Positions 1 to 5,111 of a stretch of DNA of 11,857 bases are shown piece by piece. Every line of letters begins with the position of its first letter. Position 1 is the first letter of the stretch. The stretch is from JBEKZQ01 sp049509675 (lineage in GTDB: Bacteria; Planctomycetota; Planctomycetia; Pirellulales; Thermoguttaceae): contig JBEKZQ010000178.1 in the NCBI GenBank assembly GCA_049509675.1, positions 1 through 11,857 on the forward strand. Reading direction: 5' to 3'. Both the position numbers and the translations under genes were made by a program. The notes under the pieces are model-generated. The model did no database searches. It was given only the letters and a program-made list of their open reading frames with translations, and had not been told where the DNA came from.

Positions 1-1359
1 AGTCGGTTCGTCGAGAATCAGGATTGCGGGCTTGGTCAGCAGCGCCTTGGCCAGCACGATTTTCTGCTGCGTCCCGCCGCTGAGGCTGCTTGCGCGTTGA
101 TTCCGGTCGTGTGCTCGGATTGCCAGTGCCGCGATTTGCGTATCGGCGACACGGTTCTCCCGGCGGTGGTCGATCCATGGGCCGCGACAACATCGTCTGA
201 GGCTCGCCAGGGTGAGATTCTGCTTGACCGACATTCCCGGCACCAGGCCGAACTTCTTGCGATCCTCCGTCACCAGGGCGATGCCGTGGTCGATCGCATC
301 GCGGGGACTGGCGATGCGAATGGGCCGGCCGTTGACGCGAATCTCGCCCGACGCGGCCGGCGCGAGTCCGAAAATGGCGCTGACGAGCTCCGTTCGACCG
401 GCGCCCATCAGCCCGGCAATGCCGAGGATTTCGCCGCGTCGCACGTGGAAGCTGACGCGGCGGAATTTGCCCGGGCGCGTCAGTTCGCGCACTTCCAGCG
501 CCACTTCGCCCGGCGCATGGCGACTGTCCCGATTTTCGCCGCCTTGGCCACGGAAATGGGACTGTCCCTTTTGGCCCGCCAAGGGGACAGGCACATTTTT
601 CGGGCCCAAGGGGTCGAAAAATGAGCCAGCCCCCCCCACCATCAGGGCGATGAGCCGGTCGCGGTCCAGATCGGCGGCGGCGTGCGTGGCAACGTAGCGG
701 CCGTCGCGCAGCACGGTAATCGTATCGGCGATGCGAAAGATTTCCTCCATCTTGTGCGAGATGTAGATGATCGCCACGCCCTGCCGCCGCAAGTCGCGAA
801 TCACCTCGAACAGTGCATCGGCCTCGCGCTGCGAGATGGCCGAGGTCGGTTCGTCCATGATGATGACCCGGGCGCTGTGCGCCAGCGCTTTGGCGATTTC
901 GACCGTCTGCATCTCGGCGACGCTCAGCTCGCGCATTTTCCGCGTAGGCGCAAGCGTGACGCCCAGGCGGCCGAGCAACTCTTGCGCCCGCCGCCGCATG
1001 GCCGGCTTGTCGAGCCAATAGGGCATCCATCGCGTCGGCTCCTGACCCATGCAGATGTTCTCGGCAACCGTCAGGTCCGGGAAGGGCAGCAGCTCCTGGT
1101 GAATCATGGAGATTCCCAGCCGCAGCGCTTCGTGGGGACTGTTGATCCGCACGCTCTTGCCATCCAGGAGAATCTCGCCTTCGTCGGGCCGGTAGATGCC
1201 GGCGAGCGTTTTCATCAGCGTGGATTTGCCCGCCCCGTTTTCACCCATGAGCGCATGGACGGTTGCCGGCCCGACAGTGAGTTGCACCGCCTCCAGGGCT
1301 CTCACGCCGGGGAAACTTTTCGACAAATTCCGGATGTGCAAGACGCAGTGTGACTCCAT
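1..1359 (-). CDS. Sugar-type ABC importer ATP-binding protein (two cassettes), C-terminus cut by window edge
   Basis: This is the ATPase subunit of a monosaccharide or ribose-type ABC importer (RbsA/MglA/XylG family), which drives uptake through a membrane permease on the cytoplasmic side. The visible 453 residues show cassette 1 with Walker A GENGAGKS (near residue 40), signature LSVAEMQTVEIAKAL, Walker B VIIMDEPTS and H-loop ISHK. Cassette 2 has the degenerate P-loop GLMGAGRTEL typical of this family, signature LSGGTQQKIVLAKAL and Walker B ILILDEPT at the window edge. The family is usually about 500 residues, so some 60 are missing. The start at 1359 puts LHIRNLSKSFPGVRAL at the normal N-terminal distance; no strong ribosome site precedes it. 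The linker between cassettes (residues about 244-281) is some 27 residues longer than in RbsA because a hairpin repeat is translated there. The frame stays open across it. Permease and binding-protein genes are not in view, so the substrate is unknown. Confidence 0.93.
   Translation of the reverse strand, partial: MESHCVLHIRNLSKSFPGVRALEAVQLTVGPATVHALMGENGAGKSTLMKTLAGIYRPDEGEILLDGKSVRINSPHEALRLGISMIHQELLPFPDLTVAENICMGQEPTRWMPYWLDKPAMRRRAQELLGRLGVTLAPTRKMRELSVAEMQTVEIAKALAHSARVIIMDEPTSAISQREADALFEVIRDLRRQGVAIIYISHKMEEIFRIADTITVLRDGRYVATHAAADLDRDRLIALMVGGAGSFFDPLGPKNVPVPLAGQKGQSHFRGQGGENRDSRHAPGEVALEVRELTRPGKFRRVSFHVRRGEILGIAGLMGAGRTELVSAIFGLAPAASGEIRVNGRPIRIASPRDAIDHGIALVTEDRKKFGLVPGMSVKQNLTLASLRRCCRGPWIDHRRENRVADTQIAALAIRAHDRNQRASSLSGGTQQKIVLAKALLTKPAILILDEPT
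522..603. repeat. REP-like hairpin repeat inside the ABC ATPase gene
   Basis: A near-perfect hairpin lies at 562-590: CTGTCCCTTTTGGC (562-575), a 2-nt loop, then GCCAAGGGGACAG (578-590). The 9-mer GACTGTCCC occurs twice, at 522-530 and 560-568. The right part (583-603, GGGGACAGG then CATTTTTCGG) matches 17 of 21 positions with 1513-1533, so this is one of two copies of a dispersed family in the window. It encodes a low-complexity linker (for example NVPVPLAGQKGQSH) in the ABC ATPase. Exact boundaries are uncertain; the inserted segment may extend to about 517-630. Similar GGGGACAGGCAC-type repeats are, from memory, common in planctomycete genomes and can be linked to IS200-like RAYT transposases; that link is inference here. 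Confidence 0.6.
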
Positions 1360-1512
1360 CGCGATTGGTGCCCGGTGCTTCTCGATGTGGAATTCCGCCC
1401 AGATACGCTGCCAACAGCAATAGCCCTCTCATGTTAGCAGGGTGGTGCGTCGCTTTCCAACCAAGAAAATCCGCTCGTGCGCTCGACGCGCGGGGGGAGA
1501 ACTGCAAAGTTT

Positions 1513-1588
1513 GGGGTCTGGTCCATTTTTCGGCTTGCAGGCGTCGCGATGGCCTCTACGCCCTACCCGAAAACACGGACCTGACCCC
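1513..1588. repeat. REP-like imperfect inverted repeat, intergenic copy
   Basis: The left arm at 1513-1533 begins GGGGTCTGGTCC and ends TTTTTCGG. The right arm at 1567-1588 begins CCGAAAAC and ends GGACCTGACCCC. Reverse-complemented, the right arm matches the left except for about three differences. The 33-nt centre is not obviously structured. The left arm aligns with 583-603 in the ABC gene at 17 of 21 positions, sharing GGGG-C-GG and CATTTTTCGG. As a stem it could also act as a transcription attenuator upstream of the kinase promoter, but no T-tract follows. Confidence 0.6.
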
Positions 1589-1616
1589 TTTCGCCGGGGA
1601 CTTCGCAGTTCGCCTG

Positions 1617-1644
1617 TCGACACGCGGGGGCGCCTTGGTACAAT
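1617..1644 (+). promoter_or_regulatory. Candidate sigma70-type promoter for the phosphofructokinase gene
   Basis: TCGACA (1617-1622) and TACAAT (1639-1644) each match five of six consensus positions and are separated by 16 bp. The expected transcription start near 1651 would give a leader of about 48 nt before the start codon at 1699. The placement directly upstream of a well-formed ribosome site supports the call. It is based on sequence match only. Confidence 0.45.
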
Positions 1645-1687
1645 GGCGTAGCGTATCCCCTTTAGCCGGCCCGCGTATCTCGGCATC

Positions 1688-1694
1688 GGAGGAG
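1688..1694 (+). promoter_or_regulatory. Ribosome binding site fixing the phosphofructokinase start
   Basis: GGAGGAG ends four bases before the ATG at 1699 (six counted from GGAGG). It selects this start over upstream in-frame possibilities, and the protein then begins at the expected N-terminal strand MSDRIGIVTGGGDCPG. Confidence 0.7.
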
Positions 1695-1698
1695 TCCC

Positions 1699-2781
1699 AT
1701 GAGCGACCGAATCGGAATTGTGACCGGCGGCGGCGATTGCCCCGGCCTAAACGCCGTGATCCGCGCGGTGGCCAAGGCCGCCGCCAAACGCGGCTGGCAG
1801 ACCGTGGGTTTTCTGGGCGGCTACGAGGGCATTCTCGATCCGCAGCAGTGGCTCGCCCTGGACTACCAGAAAATCGGCGGCCTGCTGGTCCGCGGCGGCA
1901 CCATCCTGGGCACCGCCAACCGCGGCCGCTTCTCGGCCAAGGTCGGACACGGCGAATCCCGCCGCTTGCCCCAGGACCTCATCGACGGCGTGAAGGCGGG
2001 CATGGCCAAGTTGGACATTCGCGGTCTGGTCAGCATCGGCGGCGACGGATCGTTGAGCATCGCCCAGCAGTTGTTCGAGAGGGGCGTGCCCTTGGTGGGA
2101 GTGCCCAAAACCATCGACAACGACCTCGAAGGCACTGCGTTGACCTTTGGGTTCGACTCGGCCGTGGCCTGCGCCACCGACGCGCTGGATCGGCTGCACA
2201 CCACGGCCGAGAGCCACAATCGCGTCATGGTGCTGGAAGTCATGGGCCGCTACGCCGGCTGGATCGCCCTGTACGCCGGAGTCGCCGGCGGCGGCGACGT
2301 GATTCTGATTCCGGAAATCCCCTTCCTCTACGAGAGCATCTGCGCGAAGATCCAGGAGCGGGAATCGCAAGGAAAGCACTTCACCCTGGTCGTGGTCGCG
2401 GAGGGCGCGCGGGAAAAGGGCGGAGATTTCGTGACCGCCGCCGACCAGCCCGCCAACCGCGAGGCCCGACTGGGCGGCGTCGGGGCCGTGGTCGGGGCGG
2501 AAATCGAGAAACGCACCGGCAAGGAATTCCGCGTGTGCGTGTTAGGCCACCTGCAACGCGGCGGCAGCCCCACAAACTTCGATCGCGCGCTGTGCTCCAT
2601 GTTCGGCGCCGCGGCCGTGGAACTGATCGCCACGGGCGATTTCGGGCGGATGGTCGCGTACCAGGGCGTGAACGTGGGCTCGGTGCCGATCAGCGACGCC
2701 GTCGGGCGGCTGAAAACCGTGCCGCCCAGCGGAAGCCTGGTACGCACCGCGCGCGCCCTGGGGATCTCCCTGGGCGACTGA
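1699..2781 (+). CDS. pfkA: 6-phosphofructokinase (mixed-substrate subgroup features)
   Basis: This cytoplasmic enzyme phosphorylates fructose 6-phosphate to fructose 1,6-bisphosphate in glycolysis. Visible motifs are TGGGDCPGLNAV (residues 9-20, phosphoryl donor site), GGDGS (114-118), PKTIDND (136-142, with catalytic Asp140), MGRYAGW (182-188), PE at 205-206, and GHLQRGGSP (283-291, sugar-phosphate binding). At 360 residues it has normal length for a bacterial short-type enzyme. The donor-selectivity positions are mixed. Gly117 in GGDG (E. coli position 104) is typical of ATP users, while Lys137 in PKTIDND (E. coli 124) is typical of PPi users. This pattern is known from the group III or mixed-substrate enzymes of actinobacteria. 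ATP is the more likely donor, but sequence alone does not settle it. The gene stands alone on its strand and converges with the peptidase gene. Confidence 0.95.
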   Translation: MSDRIGIVTGGGDCPGLNAVIRAVAKAAAKRGWQTVGFLGGYEGILDPQQWLALDYQKIGGLLVRGGTILGTANRGRFSAKVGHGESRRLPQDLIDGVKAGMAKLDIRGLVSIGGDGSLSIAQQLFERGVPLVGVPKTIDNDLEGTALTFGFDSAVACATDALDRLHTTAESHNRVMVLEVMGRYAGWIALYAGVAGGGDVILIPEIPFLYESICAKIQERESQGKHFTLVVVAEGAREKGGDFVTAADQPANREARLGGVGAVVGAEIEKRTGKEFRVCVLGHLQRGGSPTNFDRALCSMFGAAAVELIATGDFGRMVAYQGVNVGSVPISDAVGRLKTVPPSGSLVRTARALGISLGD

Positions 2782-2945
2782 CCGATCGCCGAAGGCTGCC
2801 ACGGCGAAGCTAAGGACCGACGAAACAACGAGTGGGGGACTTCGACAATGCGATCACCGGTATTGAAACAATCTCGGGATGACCTGTTTTTCTCAACCGT
2901 AGGTATTGAAAGTCAGCGAGGGCCGGCATGGATTGCTCATGGCTT

Positions 2946-4139
2946 TCATGGCCCGTCGCCCAATGCCAATCGCAGCGCCAGGCGGCAGGCCCGGTGAAAC
3001 TCCTGGCGGTCGACGCGCTCGCTGACGGTGTGGCCGTCGACCTGGCCGCAGCCCAGGCTGACCGTGGGGATTCCGCGGGCGAACAGCCAGTTGGCGTCCA
3101 GGCCGCCGTTGGAGATGTTGCGGACCGGCCGGCTGCCCAGTTGGCGGAGCGCGGACTCGGCGGCCAAGGCGGAGGGATCGTCGTCGCTCAGGCGGAAGGC
3201 CTCGTAGTCCAACTCGCCGTCGAACTCGACTTTGCCGCACGCGCCTTCTGCGTTGCCGACCGACCGGGCTGCCTTGCCGAATGCCTCTTGAAACGCCCGG
3301 ACGATCTCTTCCCGGAACGCGCGCTCGTGGCTGCGGGCCTCGGCGCGCAGAACGACCAGCGGCGCGACGACGTTCGTTGCCTCGCCGCCGTGGATGACGC
3401 CGATGTTGCTGGTGCCGGTCCGGCCTTGTTTCTCGATCCGTCCCAGCCAGCCTTCGCGCTGCAGTTCGGCGATGGCCAGAGCGGCGATGGTGATGGCGTT
3501 GACGCCGCGTTCGGGGCAGGCGCCGGAATGTGCGGCGATGCCGGTCACTCCGATGGTCATGCGATACCCGCCGGTGGCCCCGACGGTGATCTTGTCCACG
3601 GCCCCGCCGTCGAAGTTGAAGGCCATGTGCGGCCGGCCCAGGAGGCCAAGGCGGACGTGGCGGGCGCCGGCCAGGCCGATTTCCTCCTGCACGGTCCAGA
3701 GGAAGGTCAGCGGCGGATGGGGCAGGCCCTGCCGCACAAGTTCCAGGGCCGCGGCCAGGATGGCGGCCGCGCCGGTGCGGTCGTCGGCGCCCAGCCCGCT
3801 GCGCTTGTTGCCCGAGAGGATCCAGCGACCGCGCCGCACCGGCACAGTCGCCTGGCAAATGGGCACGGTATCGACGTGGGCCAGGAGCAGGCGCCGTTTA
3901 CCGGGCCTGCTGCCGCTCAGGCGGCAGAGGAGGTTGCCCACGTCGCCGCCGTGGGGGCTGTGGCGATGGGCCTGGTCGAACTGGATCGAGGAGTCGCCGA
4001 TGCCGGCCTGTCGCAATTTCGCGTCGAGGAACTCCATCACCCGCAGTTCATGGCAACTGATGCCGGGGATGGCCAGCAACTCCATCAACAGTTGTTCTGC
4101 TTCGTGGACGAATGCCTTTGCTATCGGTGCCTGAGTCAT
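2946..4139 (-). CDS. M20-family metallopeptidase, tripeptidase PepT-like
   Basis: This is a probable cytoplasmic zinc exopeptidase of the M20/M25/M40 clan, closest by motif to the PepT tripeptidase group, and would release N-terminal residues from short peptides. Metal and catalytic motifs appear in the expected order: HVD (His88, Asp90), GADDRTG (Asp119 as the bridging ligand), EE (Glu152 as general base, Glu153 as ligand), FDGG (Asp177), and a C-terminal GHT (His370). The dimerisation or lid segment spans about residues 185-300, with AHSG at 203-206. At 397 residues the length is normal. The start at 4139 is preceded by GGAGA eight bases upstream. There is no signal peptide. It lies divergent to the small gene at 4238 and convergent with phosphofructokinase. 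The precise peptide specificity is unknown; other M20 amidohydrolases are possible. Confidence 0.88.
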   Translation of the reverse strand: MTQAPIAKAFVHEAEQLLMELLAIPGISCHELRVMEFLDAKLRQAGIGDSSIQFDQAHRHSPHGGDVGNLLCRLSGSRPGKRRLLLAHVDTVPICQATVPVRRGRWILSGNKRSGLGADDRTGAAAILAAALELVRQGLPHPPLTFLWTVQEEIGLAGARHVRLGLLGRPHMAFNFDGGAVDKITVGATGGYRMTIGVTGIAAHSGACPERGVNAITIAALAIAELQREGWLGRIEKQGRTGTSNIGVIHGGEATNVVAPLVVLRAEARSHERAFREEIVRAFQEAFGKAARSVGNAEGACGKVEFDGELDYEAFRLSDDDPSALAAESALRQLGSRPVRNISNGGLDANWLFARGIPTVSLGCGQVDGHTVSERVDRQEFHRACRLALRLALGDGP

Positions 4140-4182
4140 GGACGGTTTCTCCAGCCCCCATTTTCTAATGCCGCATCGCGGC

Positions 4183-4206
4183 GCACAATAGAAGCGACCA
4201 TTGTGC
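4183..4206. promoter_or_regulatory. Perfect inverted repeat in the divergent promoter region, possible operator
   Basis: GCACAAT (4183-4189) and ATTGTGC (4200-4206) are exact inverted copies with a 10-base spacer. They lie in the 98-bp gap between the divergent peptidase and deoxyribosyltransferase-like genes, 44 bp from one start codon and 32 bp from the other. The spacing of half-site centres is 17 bp, compatible with a dimeric repressor, though a 7-bp hairpin is equally possible. No known regulator is assigned. Confidence 0.35.
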
Positions 4207-4237
4207 AGACCAGCCTTCCAGGAAATGGCGACGTGTC

Positions 4238-4690
4238 ATGCGTTTTTTTGTGGCCGGCATCATGCAAGGTTCTCATGCGGCGGCGCGGATGCACGACCAG
4301 GACTACCGCGCGCGGATTGTCCGCCTGGTCGAGGCGCATTTTCCCGACGCCGAGATCTACGACCCCCTGGCCCAGCACAGGAATTCTATCGGGTACGACA
4401 AAGCGACGGGCCGGGAGGTCTTTTTCCGCCATAACCGCATGTGTCGCGAGGTCGACGTCCTGCTGGCTTTCTTGCCCGAGGCCTCGATGGGTACGGCCAT
4501 CGAGATGTGGGAGGCCTACCAGCACGGGGCGGCGGTGATCTCGATTAGTCCGCTGCAGCACAACTGGGCCGTAAAGTTCCTCAGCCACGCGATTTACGCC
4601 GATGAGGCCGAATTCGAAGCGGCCCTGGCAAGCGGCGAGCTCGAGCGGCGGATTGCCGAGGCGCGGCAGGGCAAAGCAGGCGCGTCTTAA
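4238..4690 (+). CDS. Nucleoside 2-deoxyribosyltransferase-like protein
   Basis: This 150-residue protein resembles the nucleoside 2-deoxyribosyltransferase fold, a Rossmann-like family that cleaves or exchanges the N-glycosidic bond of nucleosides or related substrates. The N-terminal strand FFVAGIMQGS corresponds to the family's yiAGP-type start. A segment YDPL (41-44) follows. EVDVLLAFLP (71-80) matches the strand carrying the conserved Asp, here Asp73. MGTAIEMWEA (84-93) matches the GTxxE motif with the catalytic Glu, here Glu89. ISISPL (101-106) follows as the next strand. No signal peptide or membrane segment is visible. AGGAAA lies 12 bases before the ATG, rather far, but the family start fits this ATG. 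The stop codon lies inside the terminal repeat of the following element, so the last residues may be altered. The assignment is by motif only; substrate and partner genes are not evident. Confidence 0.6.
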   Translation: MRFFVAGIMQGSHAAARMHDQDYRARIVRLVEAHFPDAEIYDPLAQHRNSIGYDKATGREVFFRHNRMCREVDVLLAFLPEASMGTAIEMWEAYQHGAAVISISPLQHNWAVKFLSHAIYADEAEFEAALASGELERRIAEARQGKAGAS

Positions 4691-4868
4691 CCCGGATTAT
4701 TCATAAAACGTAGGGTGGCGTCGAGCAAACCGTGGTTCTCCCTGGGTCTTCGGTCGCTTATCAACTTACCGCTTTATGACACAGCGTTGGACAACCGTTG
4801 ATCGGTTTGCGAGACCCACCATCGGTTTGCGCGACCTCGACCCACCCTACATGAAGAATCCGGGTTAA
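4687..4868. mobile_element. MITE-like element with 12-bp terminal inverted repeats
   Basis: TTAACCCGGATT (4687-4698) and AATCCGGGTTAA (4857-4868) are perfect inverted copies bounding 182 bp. The similarity continues inward: TTCAT, then GTAGGGTGG with TCGAG and CAAACCG on the left, mirrored by CGGTTTGCG, CTCGACCCACCCTAC on the right, with small gaps. The right half also holds a tandem direct repeat, ATCGGTTTGCG at 4801 and again at 4821. No open frame of useful size exists, so it would be non-autonomous. CCCACCCTAC-type palindromes are, from memory, abundant in planctomycete genomes. The left terminus overlaps the stop codon of the preceding gene. Alternatively it may be a large terminator-like palindrome for that gene. 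Confidence 0.6.
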
Positions 4869-4938
4869 GGAGGCATCGTACCGCGCGGTTCAGGAAAAAA
4901 CGGGTAGCCTATACAACTTGTGAGGGGGTACGTTAGGC

Positions 4939-4967
4939 TTGTGTTTTTGGGCGTTTCTTGCTATAAC
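4939..4967 (+). promoter_or_regulatory. Weak candidate promoter for the giant secreted-protein gene
   Basis: TATAAC (4962-4967) matches five of six positions of a -10 box. TTGTGT (4939-4944) is only a half match to a -35 box, with 17 bp between them. Transcription from here would give an untranslated leader of about 135-140 nt. The local AT-rich run in an otherwise GC-rich region supports a promoter, but the call is tentative. Confidence 0.3.
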
Positions 4968-5098
4968 AGAATCGTCGGTTAATAGCGGTGCGATCCGGCG
5001 GCAGACGAGAGGCGGCACGGTTCTTCTCGCTTTCGTTGCTGCGCGGTCGGTGCCCAAGAACGTTGTGTCGTTCTGTTGCTTTGCGGAACATCGAAAGC

Positions 5099-5103
5099 GG
5101 AAG
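5099..5103 (+). promoter_or_regulatory. Ribosome binding site that sets the giant protein start at 5112
   Basis: GGAAG ends eight bases before the ATG at 5112. A second ATG at 5118 and another at 5235 are also in frame. Position 5235 would begin directly at MEQLEAR and lose the basic leader, while 5112 has the best spaced site and keeps it. Confidence 0.5.
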
Positions 5104-5111
5104 TGGACCTC

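Larger units (their letters stand above)
1360..1698. other. Divergent intergenic region between ABC ATPase and phosphofructokinase genes
   Basis: This stretch separates two divergently transcribed genes. It holds an imperfect inverted repeat (1513-1588) of the same family as the repeat in the ABC gene, a promoter candidate (1617-1644) and the ribosome site of the kinase gene (1688-1694). I see no convincing coding sequence or RNA gene in it. Open frames crossing it continue as shadows of the neighbouring genes. Confidence 0.6.
4869..5111 (+). other. Leader region of the giant secreted-protein gene
   Basis: The stretch lies between the inverted-repeat element and the giant gene. It contains a promoter candidate at 4939-4967 and a ribosome site at 5099-5103. 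An in-frame TAG at 4983 limits how far upstream the gene could begin. No RNA gene or riboswitch is recognisable. Confidence 0.5.

Noticed and set aside
2786..2807. Short inverted repeat TCGCCG/CGGCGA after the phosphofructokinase stop, considered as a terminator.
   Set aside because: The 6-bp stem has a 10-base loop and no T-tract, which is too weak to call.
1350..2813. A 487-codon plus-strand open frame over the phosphofructokinase gene.
   Set aside because: It is out of frame with a clearly recognisable enzyme and its translation is arginine-rich and motif-free.
2859..2911. Direct repeat GGTATTGAAA at 2859-2868 and 2902-2911 in the convergent gap.
   Set aside because: Only two 10-bp copies, with no further units, no conserved spacer pattern and no nearby cas or recombinase gene, so neither a CRISPR nor an attachment site is supported.
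2928..4538. A 536-codon plus-strand open frame antisense to the peptidase gene.
   Set aside because: The minus strand encodes all the M20 metal-binding motifs in order. The plus-strand frame shows no motif and overlaps two real genes.
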